A stretch of 23,195 bases of DNA from contig CAYNVN010000174.1 of NCBI GenBank assembly GCA_964400655.1, forward strand, positions 1 to 23,195, in the 5' to 3' direction. The DNA is from B16-G9 sp964400655. Its GTDB lineage: Bacteria; Bacteroidota; Bacteroidia; Bacteroidales; F082. Shown here in pieces: positions 1-7,613 of this stretch (position 1 is the first letter of the stretch; every line of letters begins with the position of its first letter). A model generated the notes under the pieces. The model was given only the letters and a program-made list of their open reading frames with translations. It made no database searches and was not told the DNA's origin. Position numbers and translations under genes: made by a program.

Positions 1-465
1 AAAACAGTTAAAACCCAATCGCCGCTTAATAAAATATACCTCGGCGGAAATATAGGAGGAGGGTGGTGGAGCGATGGTGCCAATTTTGAGATATCGCCCA
101 TTATCGGATACCGGATTACCAATGACCTTACTACGGGAGTAAGATTAACCTATCTGTACAGCTATTATTCAAACTATGGCAGCAAATATTCGTACCACGA
201 TTTTGGAGGCAGTGTTTTTATGCGCTACTATATGTTTAAATTTTTATTTGTGCATGCTGAATTTGAAGAATTAAGCTCACAGTACTATTTATCTGACGGA
301 AGCAAAAGCAGACGATGGGTACCGGGACTGTTTCTTGGAGGCGGTCTCTATCAGCATTTCGGAAATACTTTTATGAGTGTAGCCGTTTTGTTTAACGTAT
401 TGGATTCGGAATATTCGCCCTATACAAATCCCATAATCAGGATTGGTTTCGGGGTGGGATTATAA
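1..465 (+). CDS. C-terminal part of an outer-membrane beta-barrel-type protein (5' end outside window)
   Basis: The frame is open from base 1 to the TAA at 463-465, giving 154 residues with no start in the window, so the gene is partial. The visible part alternates polar and hydrophobic/aromatic residues (LGGNIGGGWW, LTYLYSYYSNY, VPGLFLGGGLYQ, FMSVAVLFNVL) and ends in a short strand, IRIGFGVGL. This is how small outer-membrane beta-barrel proteins of Bacteroidota look. The family and cargo cannot be named. The internal ATG at 220 is not the start, because the same pattern continues upstream of it. The downstream kinase gene starts about 16 nt after the stop, so the two may be co-transcribed, though a functional link is not evident. 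Confidence 0.6.
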   Translation, partial: KTVKTQSPLNKIYLGGNIGGGWWSDGANFEISPIIGYRITNDLTTGVRLTYLYSYYSNYGSKYSYHDFGGSVFMRYYMFKFLFVHAEFEELSSQYYLSDGSKSRRWVPGLFLGGGLYQHFGNTFMSVAVLFNVLDSEYSPYTNPIIRIGFGVGL

Positions 466-481
466 TTTAACGGTATTGAGT

Positions 482-1918
482 TTGGATAGCAAATTGAAAA
501 TATTTTACCGGCTGATAAAAGCAACGGGTCGTCCCCAACCGGTAAAAACACAACCTCTTCCACAGTCGGGCTCTTCCAGAACCTATTACAGATTTTGGTT
601 TGAAAACGGGGATACCCTTATGGGGTCGTACAATCCCGAAATAAAAGAAAACATTGCCCATTACACCTTTACAAAACATTTTGCAGGTAAAAATCTGCCG
701 GTTCCCGATATTTTGGCCAAAGACGAAACAGACAGCTTTTTTATTTTGGAAGATGCCGGAGAAGAAACCCTGTTGGATGTTTTACTGAATGAGGGGTTAA
801 CGCATAAAACCGAATCCTTTTACCGGCAGGCTGTAAACGACCTGTTAAGGTTTCAAACCGAAGGTATTAAAAACCTCGACCTCAGTGTGGCTTTTCCCGC
901 CGCCGAATTTAATGCAAGATCCGTAATGTGGGATTTAAACTATTTTAAATACTATTTTGTAAAAACTAACAACATTATTTTTGATGAAAACCGGTTGGAA
1001 AATGACTTTGTAAGGCTGACGGAGCAACTGCAAAAAGCCGGTTCCTCGTTTTTTATGTATCGTGATTTTCAGGCACGGAACATTATGGTAAAAAATAGCA
1101 GGCTGACCTATATCGATTTTCAGGGAGGCCGGAAGGGGCCGCTGCAATACGATGTTATTTCGTTGCTGTATCAGGCAAAAGCCCGTTTACCACAATGGTT
1201 CCGCGACGAGCTGCTTAACCTTTATCTTACCGGTTTGGAAAAATTGATTCCCGGACAAAAAGAGAAGTTTTTACAATTATACCCCGGTTTTATCTTTTTC
1301 AGATTGATGCAGGTGCTGGGGGCTTACGGTTTCAGAGGCCTTTATCAGCGGAAAGCTCACTTTTTGCAAAGCATACCGCCGGCCATTGAAAACCTGAAAA
1401 ATACCATGAACCGTTTTCCGGTATCGGAATTGCCCGAACTGGAAAATGTTTTTCAACAGATTGTTTCACTTAAAGATTATGATTATACGCCTCTTGTAAA
1501 AGAGAAACTCAATATTACCCTCTCCAGCTTTTCATATAAAAAGTCGGGTATTCCCGTTGATATTACCGAAAACGGCGGCGGTTTTGTTTTCGATTGCCGT
1601 GCACTGCCCAATCCAGGCAGGATTGATGAGCTGAAAGCGTTTACCGGCCTGCAGGAACCGGTTATCAACTATCTGAAACAAAAAAAGGAGATGGATGACT
1701 TTCTGGAGCATGTTTTCGGTATTGTTGATCAAAGCATTGATAATTATCTGGAGCGCAAATTCGATCACCTGATGATTAGTTTCGGCTGTACGGGCGGAAA
1801 ACACCGTTCGGTTTACAGTGCCGAAAAATTACAGGCTCACCTGAAACAAAAATACGGCAACAAACTCAGCATCCGTTTAACCCATCATCAGTTAAAAAAC
1901 GATAATCTTTTACCATGA
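482..1918 (+). CDS. amgK: AmgK-like amino-sugar kinase fused to a RapZ C-terminal domain
   Basis: Two domains are visible in about 478 residues. Residues ~1-320 are an APH-fold phosphotransferase: LPQSGSSRTYYR resembles the nucleotide loop, YRDFQARN holds the catalytic Asp (about D195) and Asn (N200), and IDFQGGRKGP supplies the metal-binding Asp (about D212). Residues ~340-475 match the RapZ C-terminal domain, with FSYKKSGIPVD, FDCRALPNP, TGLQEPV and GCTGGKHRSV. RapZ uses this region to sense glucosamine-6-P in enterobacteria; its N-terminal P-loop domain is absent here. AmgK phosphorylates MurNAc/GlcNAc at the anomeric position, and the next gene, overlapping by ATGA, is MurU-like, which supports that role. 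There is no ATG at the 5' end. TTG at 482 is preferred (giving MDSKLKIFYRLI); TTG at 443, 476 or 494 are alternatives. The usual His of HxD is Tyr here. Exact substrate is inferred. Confidence 0.78.
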   Translation: MDSKLKIFYRLIKATGRPQPVKTQPLPQSGSSRTYYRFWFENGDTLMGSYNPEIKENIAHYTFTKHFAGKNLPVPDILAKDETDSFFILEDAGEETLLDVLLNEGLTHKTESFYRQAVNDLLRFQTEGIKNLDLSVAFPAAEFNARSVMWDLNYFKYYFVKTNNIIFDENRLENDFVRLTEQLQKAGSSFFMYRDFQARNIMVKNSRLTYIDFQGGRKGPLQYDVISLLYQAKARLPQWFRDELLNLYLTGLEKLIPGQKEKFLQLYPGFIFFRLMQVLGAYGFRGLYQRKAHFLQSIPPAIENLKNTMNRFPVSELPELENVFQQIVSLKDYDYTPLVKEKLNITLSSFSYKKSGIPVDITENGGGFVFDCRALPNPGRIDELKAFTGLQEPVINYLKQKKEMDDFLEHVFGIVDQSIDNYLERKFDHLMISFGCTGGKHRSVYSAEKLQAHLKQKYGNKLSIRLTHHQLKNDNLLP

Positions 1919-2646
1919 AAGCGTTTATTCTTGCAGCGGGAAAGGGTACACGACTGGCTCCGTTAACCGGCAACAAACCCAAAGCACTTGTTGAAGTTAA
2001 CGGAAAACCCATGCTTCAGGGGGTGATTGAAAGATTGAAAGACCGGGGTTTTACGGAGTTTATGATTAACATACACCATTTCGGCCAACAGATAACAGAT
2101 TTTTTAAAAGCCAACAACAACTTTAACGTTGATATTAAAATATCCGATGAAAGGGATTTGCTTTTGGACACGGGTGGTGCGGTGGTTAAAGCCGCCCGTT
2201 TTTTTAAAGGTTCGCAACCCGTTTTGGTACACAATGCCGATATTTATTCAAATGCCGATTTTGCCAAACTGATGGATAACCATAAAAAATCGGGGGCACT
2301 TGTTTCGTTGCTGGTGAGAAACAGAAATTCAACCCGTAAACTGCTTTTTAATAACCGGATGGCGCTGACGGGATGGAAAAACCTGAAAACCGGCGAATAC
2401 AAATGGGTGGGCGATAAAACCCCTTATTACACCGAGCGGGCATTCAGCGGCATCTATATTGCATCGGCCGGTTATCCCGAAAAAATAGGGTTGCAGGGCA
2501 GTTTTCCGGTTGTTCCGCAATGGCTGAAACTTGCCCGTACCGAACCGGTTGTGGGTGTGGAAAACAATAACGATTTGTGGTTCGACCTGGGAACCATCGA
2601 AAAAATTAAGGAAGCGGAACTAAGCATTCAATCACATGGACAATAA
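1915..2646 (+). CDS. murU: MurU-like sugar-1-phosphate nucleotidyltransferase
   Basis: This 243-residue protein has the full signature of a sugar-1-phosphate nucleotidyltransferase. LAAGKGTRLAPLT with KPKALVEV at residues 7-28 binds the nucleotide, LLDTGGAV lies at 83-90, HNADI carries the metal-binding Asp (D109), and LWFDLGT supplies the second Asp (D224). Length and motifs fit MurU, which makes UDP-MurNAc from MurNAc-1-P in peptidoglycan recycling. Glucose-1-P or mannose-1-P enzymes look similar, so the sugar is inferred mainly from the AmgK-like kinase directly upstream. The ATG overlaps the kinase stop as ATGA, implying translational coupling. It overlaps the next gene by 11 nt. No MurQ, anhydro-sugar kinase or transporter for this pathway is in the window. 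Confidence 0.75.
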   Translation: MKAFILAAGKGTRLAPLTGNKPKALVEVNGKPMLQGVIERLKDRGFTEFMINIHHFGQQITDFLKANNNFNVDIKISDERDLLLDTGGAVVKAARFFKGSQPVLVHNADIYSNADFAKLMDNHKKSGALVSLLVRNRNSTRKLLFNNRMALTGWKNLKTGEYKWVGDKTPYYTERAFSGIYIASAGYPEKIGLQGSFPVVPQWLKLARTEPVVGVENNNDLWFDLGTIEKIKEAELSIQSHGQ

Positions 2647-5458
2647 ACGATTTCTTGAACGGACAGCCGAAATAATTCTCAGCCTCAACAGGCAGGAGCT
2701 TACCCGAACGCTTATTGTTTTTCCTAATAAACGGCCTGAAATATTTTTAAAGAAATATATCAAAGAAAAAATTCAGGGTACCGGTTTTTGGTTCCCCGAT
2801 ATCCGCTCCATTGATGAATTGATTACGGAGCTTTCGCCGCTGGCACCCCAAAATCCGTTGTTAACCTGGTTTGAACTTTATGAAATTCATAAAAAGCTGG
2901 AAAGCAACGGTGCCCTCCAACCCGATGAGTTTATCAATTTCGCACCGGTGATGCTTGCCGACTTTAACGATGCCGACCTTGCTATGGCCGATGTTAACGA
3001 ATTGTTTACCTTTCTTTCAAAAGCCAAAGCGCTTGAGCGGTGGCATCCCGACGGCAGCAGCTTAACCGATTTTGAAAAAAAATATATCGACTTTTACCGG
3101 AAACTGTTACACTATTATCAAAAGCTAAAGGAGGTGCTTGCCGGCAAAGGAATGGGTACCAAAGGAATGGTTTACCGTAATGTTGCCGAAACCATCGACA
3201 CAAACAACAACCTGCCATGGAACCGGATGATATTTGCAGGGTTTAACGCCCTTACGCGTGCCGAAGAAAAACTGATAACGGAACTGCGAAAAAAACTTGC
3301 CGTAACACTTTTATGGGATGCCGACGAATATTATATCCGTCCCGGAAAACATAATCTGCCGTGGCAGGAAGCGGGGCTCAATTTGAAGAATAATTTTAAA
3401 ACCTTTAAATTAAACAATCCGCAATGGATTGGGAACAACCTTATTGAAGATGAAAAAAAGATAACCGTGGTAGCGGCTCCCGGCCGGATAAGTCAGGTTA
3501 AGTTTGCAGGGCAGTTGCTTGATGAGTGGAACCGGCAAACTGACCGTTCTCCTTCCGATACGGCCGTTGTATTGTCGGACGAAAGCCTGCTGATACCGCT
3601 TCTTACTTCGTTGCCCCGGGGCACAACTTCCTACAATGTAACCATGGGTTATCCGCTGTCGTTGAGTAATTTGTCGCAAATGTTTTCTTTGTGGACGGAG
3701 TTGCTGGTAAGGCACGAACAACGTAAAAACAAAACTTTTAACACGGCAATGGTAATTAGCCTGTTGCAAAATCAGGCCGTCAGGTTGGTTGCCGTTGACC
3801 CTGAAGAGATTGTTTCGAAAATTGTTGCTTATAACACCGCTTTTTTAACGGTTTCAAATTTAGAATCCTGTTTTGGTGAAAAAAACAGCCATCTCTTTTT
3901 TGTTTTGTTTAAACCGGGTGGCGAAGCAGTATCCGTATTCAACCATCTGATGCTGTTTATCAATTTTTTTAAGGAGACAATCGACAGTAAATCGGAAGAC
4001 GATCCTTCGTTTGCAGGATTACATCCTGTGGTCAGGCAGGAAGTGGCGGCAATGCTTCCGGTACTCAAAAAACTGAATACCATCATCGGGGTTAACAAAC
4101 CGCTTGTCAACCTCAAGGTTTTTCAGCGGTTATTAAATCGTCTGACGGGCAGTTCCGAAATCAGCTTGAAAGGAGAACCGCTGGACGGAGTGCAGATTAT
4201 GGGAATGCTTGAAACCCGTTTGCTGGATTTTAAACGGCTGGTCATCCTTTCGGCAAACGAAGGCCATTTGCCCAAAAACAACAACACCGAATCGTTTATC
4301 CCTTTCGATATACGGCGCGAATATAATTTACCTTTGCCCGACGACAAACATGCCATTAGTGCGTACTATTTTTTCAGGTTGCTTCAACACCCGCGGGAGG
4401 TTGTTTTGGTTTATAACTCTGAAGTAGGAAACCTGGGCGGCGGCGAAAAAAGCCGGTTTTTGTTTCAGCTTGAAACCGAAGCACGGCAGGCCAACAACAA
4501 GCTGCAAATTGAAGAGTTGTTTTTAAAACTTAACCCCGACAATCAATCCGGAACGGTAACCATCACCATTCCCAAAACCGAAACGGCACTCAACAAGCTT
4601 AACGAAATAGGAGCATCGGGCTTTTCGCCTTCGGCACTGAACAAATTTACCGAATGTCCCTTAAAATATTACTTTTCGTACATACTAAAACTTACGCCGC
4701 CGAAGGAGTTGCGCTCAAACATCGAAGCCGACCTGTTCGGTACCATCGTTCACGATATTCTTCAAAAAATTTATGAACCCGACCTTAACAAACCCATAAA
4801 TCCCGACCGGTTAAGCGGCCGGCTGGAGCATCTCGGCAATTATCTTAAGGCAAGTTTAAAATCGAACTTTGCCACGGGCGATACCGGACACGGAAAAAAC
4901 CTGCTAATTGTTCAAATCATTGAAAAATACATCAGGCGGTTTGTAAATGCCGACATCAACAGTTTGAGGAAAGAACCCCGGATATTAAAAGCCGTTGAGT
5001 CGGAATTGAAATATCCGGTAACCCTTTCTGACGGTAAGCAGGTTTTGATAAAAGGAACCATCGACAGGGTTGATGAAAAAGATGATGAAATTCGCGTTTC
5101 GGATTACAAAACAGGCAGCGTCACAAAAAGCGATGTCAATTTTAAGGCGTGGGAAAACCTGTTAACCGAATCCGGCTACTCAAAAGCTTTTCAAACGCTG
5201 TTGTACGGTTGGCTTTATAAACAAAATCATCCGCAAATAAAAAACATCATCGTAGGGCTGTTTAGTTTGCGTAATTACTCATCAGGTTTTATTGTTCCGG
5301 TTTTTCCTGATGATACGTCGGAAGAGTGGATTGATGATTTTGAACCGGTTATGGTTGATTTGCTGGAACAATTGTTCGACCCCGAACAGCCCTTTACCCA
5401 AACAACCGAAACAAAAAACTGCAAGTACTGTGATTTTAAAGGGATTTGTAACCGTTAG
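2636..5458 (+). CDS. AddB-like PD-(D/E)XK nuclease with an Fe-S cluster motif
   Basis: The protein has 940 residues. The C-terminal third is a RecB/AddB-type nuclease: GTIVHD (His near 706), GTIDRVD (D810) and DYKTG (D823, K825) form the catalytic set. Four cysteines, C674 before the nuclease core and C929, C932, C938 at the extreme C-terminus (CKYC...C), match the split 4Fe-4S staple of AddB. The N-terminal ~600 residues look like the degenerate helicase half of AddB (IVFPNKRPEIFLKKYI near residue 30), but no Walker A motif (GxxxxGKS/T) is visible, so it probably does not hydrolyse ATP. AddB acts with the AddA helicase-nuclease in double-strand-break processing; no addA is adjacent here. The start codon lies inside murU, so the genes form one transcript. 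The likely annotation is 'PD-(D/E)XK nuclease family protein'. Confidence 0.82.
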   Translation: MDNKRFLERTAEIILSLNRQELTRTLIVFPNKRPEIFLKKYIKEKIQGTGFWFPDIRSIDELITELSPLAPQNPLLTWFELYEIHKKLESNGALQPDEFINFAPVMLADFNDADLAMADVNELFTFLSKAKALERWHPDGSSLTDFEKKYIDFYRKLLHYYQKLKEVLAGKGMGTKGMVYRNVAETIDTNNNLPWNRMIFAGFNALTRAEEKLITELRKKLAVTLLWDADEYYIRPGKHNLPWQEAGLNLKNNFKTFKLNNPQWIGNNLIEDEKKITVVAAPGRISQVKFAGQLLDEWNRQTDRSPSDTAVVLSDESLLIPLLTSLPRGTTSYNVTMGYPLSLSNLSQMFSLWTELLVRHEQRKNKTFNTAMVISLLQNQAVRLVAVDPEEIVSKIVAYNTAFLTVSNLESCFGEKNSHLFFVLFKPGGEAVSVFNHLMLFINFFKETIDSKSEDDPSFAGLHPVVRQEVAAMLPVLKKLNTIIGVNKPLVNLKVFQRLLNRLTGSSEISLKGEPLDGVQIMGMLETRLLDFKRLVILSANEGHLPKNNNTESFIPFDIRREYNLPLPDDKHAISAYYFFRLLQHPREVVLVYNSEVGNLGGGEKSRFLFQLETEARQANNKLQIEELFLKLNPDNQSGTVTITIPKTETALNKLNEIGASGFSPSALNKFTECPLKYYFSYILKLTPPKELRSNIEADLFGTIVHDILQKIYEPDLNKPINPDRLSGRLEHLGNYLKASLKSNFATGDTGHGKNLLIVQIIEKYIRRFVNADINSLRKEPRILKAVESELKYPVTLSDGKQVLIKGTIDRVDEKDDEIRVSDYKTGSVTKSDVNFKAWENLLTESGYSKAFQTLLYGWLYKQNHPQIKNIIVGLFSLRNYSSGFIVPVFPDDTSEEWIDDFEPVMVDLLEQLFDPEQPFTQTTETKNCKYCDFKGICNR

Positions 5459-5517
5459 AAAAGATAATTATTGATGAAATTCTAAATTTTAATTACAGAC
5501 GATTTAATAAAAATAAT

Positions 5518-5525
5518 TACATTTG
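5518..5525 (+). promoter_or_regulatory. Possible -7 box (TACATTTG) for the signalling operon
   Basis: TACATTTG followed by C matches the Bacteroidota -7 consensus TAnnTTTG and lies about 50 nt before the first kinase ATG, in the only sizeable gap (116 nt) between addB and the signalling genes. No good TTTG/TTG element is seen 19-21 nt upstream, so this is a half-match only. Confidence 0.4.
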
Positions 5526-5574
5526 CTAATGTCCTCTGTATTGGATTGAAAAGGATACGGAAAAAGAAACAATT

Positions 5575-7596
5575 ATGATGCAAACAGAAAAATTCAACAT
5601 ACTTATTGTTGATGACCATCCGGAAAATTTACTGGCCCTTGAAAGTATTTTGGAAAACCCCGATCTTAATATTTTAAAGGCATCTTCAGGAAACGAAGCT
5701 TTAGGTTTATTGCTGGATTATGATGTTTCGCTGGTTTTACTTGATGTTCAAATGCCCGGAATGGACGGCTTTGAAACGGCCGAGTTGATGCGCAGCAACG
5801 ACCGTACAAAAAATATCCCTATCATTTTTGTTACTGCCATTAGTAAGCAGCGCAAACATATTTTTAAAGGATACGAAGCCGGTGCCGTTGATTATCTGTA
5901 CAAGCCTCTCGATTTGGAAATATTAAAAAGTAAAATCAATGCCTTTATTGAATTTTTTAAACACAAAAAAGAGCTGGAGATAACCACCGCAAAACTTCAA
6001 AGTACCGTTAAAGAACTTGATAAAGCCAAAAGAATTTCGGAAGAAGCCACCCGTTCAAAAACCATGTTTTTGGCCAACATGAGCCACGAAATACGAACTC
6101 CGCTTAACGGAATCATCGGCATTGCCGACCTTGGCCTGATGGATAAAGACCTTTCGGAACTTCAAAAAGAACGGTTGGAAGATATTAAATCGTCGGGCGA
6201 AACCTTGCTGGAAATTATTAACGGAATACTTGATATTTCAAAAGTTGAAGCCAATAAGCTTGAAATTGAAGAGGCGGAATTTAGTTTGAGAGAAATGGTT
6301 GAAAGGGTTTTTTCCATTATCTCGCTCAAAGCCCAAAATAACGGAAACGAGCTTATTTGCAACATCCAGTACGATATCCCCGACATATTGATTGGCGATT
6401 CGTTGCGGATACGCCAAATTTTGGTTAACCTGTTAAGCAATGCCAATAAGTTTACCAAAGACGGAACCATCACCCTTACGATAAAACAGGAAGATCTTAT
6501 CGAAGAACAGATACGGCTCTGTTTTTCGGTTAAAGATACCGGTATCGGCATCCCCAAAGATAAAATCGATACCCTGTTCGATACCTATACCCAGGCGCAT
6601 AAGTCCACTTCCAGAGAGTTTGGAGGAACCGGCCTCGGCCTTTACATTTCGCAGCGGCTGGCAAAACTGATGGGAGGTGTAATTAAAATCGACAGCATCG
6701 AAAACAGGGGCAGCAACTTTTATTTTTCGCTTAACCTGCTTACCGGTAACCAAACGGAAGACCTTACTAAATTAAACCTTCCGAAAAAAAGCGAAGATGT
6801 TAATGTGTTGATAGTTGAAGATCATAAACTGGCGGCCGAAAGTTTATCGGGTATGCTCAATTACTGGGGCATTAAAAGAGAGCTTACAACATCCGTTGAC
6901 GAGGCCATTGAGCTTTCGTCAAAAAAGCATTTCGATTTTGTTTTCCTGACCATAAAACCCAAAGAACCCGATACCGATGCCATCAGCAAAAAAATAGAGA
7001 TTTTAAAAAAGAAAGCACACGCGCTGTTTTTGCTTTCCGAGGTAAAAACATCACCTGAAATTGAACAGATACGGAAAAAAAGTCAAAGCAGCATTCTTGT
7101 AAAACCCGTTTCGCAACTAAAACTTAAATCGGAAATGCAAAAAGCATTTCAGAAAAAAACCGAACCGCCTAAAACTGTTCGACAAACACCCGACAAGCCT
7201 AAGCAACCGTCAGATATTAAAGCGCAAATACTTGTTGCCGAAGACCAGACCATCAACATGAAAATTGTTGTTCAGTTGTTACAGCGTAAAGGGTACAGCG
7301 TAATACAAACAAACAACGGAAAGGTTGCGTACAATACTTACGCCCAAAAGTATAAGGATATTGATCTTATTTTGATGGATGTTCAGATGCCGGAAATGGA
7401 TGGTAAAGAAGCCACAAGAGCCATCAGGATATTTGAGCTTGAAACCCAAAAGCATACACCCATTATTGCCATGACGGCACATGCCATGAAAGGCGATAAA
7501 GAGGAGTTCCTGGCATCAGGTATGGATGATTATCTCTCAAAACCCATTCTCCCTCAAAAACTATACGAAATCATTGAAAAAAACCTTAAGCAGTAA
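5575..7596 (+). CDS. Soluble hybrid histidine kinase, REC-HisKA-HATPase-REC*-REC
   Basis: The 673-residue protein has no signal peptide or membrane segment. Residues 7-125 are a receiver (DD at 13-14, phospho-Asp D57, K110). A short helical linker leads to HisKA with phospho-His H171 in MSHEIRTPLNG. The ATPase core follows: N-box NLLSNANKF (285-293), DTGIGIP (321-327) and FGGTGLGL (349-356). Residues ~408-525 form a second receiver whose phospho-Asp position is Thr (FLTIKP, T459), although the conserved Lys (K510) remains. Residues 550-673 are an intact third receiver (D602, K656). With a receiver in front and no sensor domain, it probably takes its input from another phosphodonor, perhaps the membrane kinase encoded 17 nt downstream. 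No Hpt or DNA-binding domain is present. Two ATGs in tandem open the gene; either may be used. Confidence 0.9.
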   Translation: MMQTEKFNILIVDDHPENLLALESILENPDLNILKASSGNEALGLLLDYDVSLVLLDVQMPGMDGFETAELMRSNDRTKNIPIIFVTAISKQRKHIFKGYEAGAVDYLYKPLDLEILKSKINAFIEFFKHKKELEITTAKLQSTVKELDKAKRISEEATRSKTMFLANMSHEIRTPLNGIIGIADLGLMDKDLSELQKERLEDIKSSGETLLEIINGILDISKVEANKLEIEEAEFSLREMVERVFSIISLKAQNNGNELICNIQYDIPDILIGDSLRIRQILVNLLSNANKFTKDGTITLTIKQEDLIEEQIRLCFSVKDTGIGIPKDKIDTLFDTYTQAHKSTSREFGGTGLGLYISQRLAKLMGGVIKIDSIENRGSNFYFSLNLLTGNQTEDLTKLNLPKKSEDVNVLIVEDHKLAAESLSGMLNYWGIKRELTTSVDEAIELSSKKHFDFVFLTIKPKEPDTDAISKKIEILKKKAHALFLLSEVKTSPEIEQIRKKSQSSILVKPVSQLKLKSEMQKAFQKKTEPPKTVRQTPDKPKQPSDIKAQILVAEDQTINMKIVVQLLQRKGYSVIQTNNGKVAYNTYAQKYKDIDLILMDVQMPEMDGKEATRAIRIFELETQKHTPIIAMTAHAMKGDKEEFLASGMDDYLSKPILPQKLYEIIEKNLKQ

Positions 7597-7613
7597 TTTA
7601 CTAAAACCGGAGT

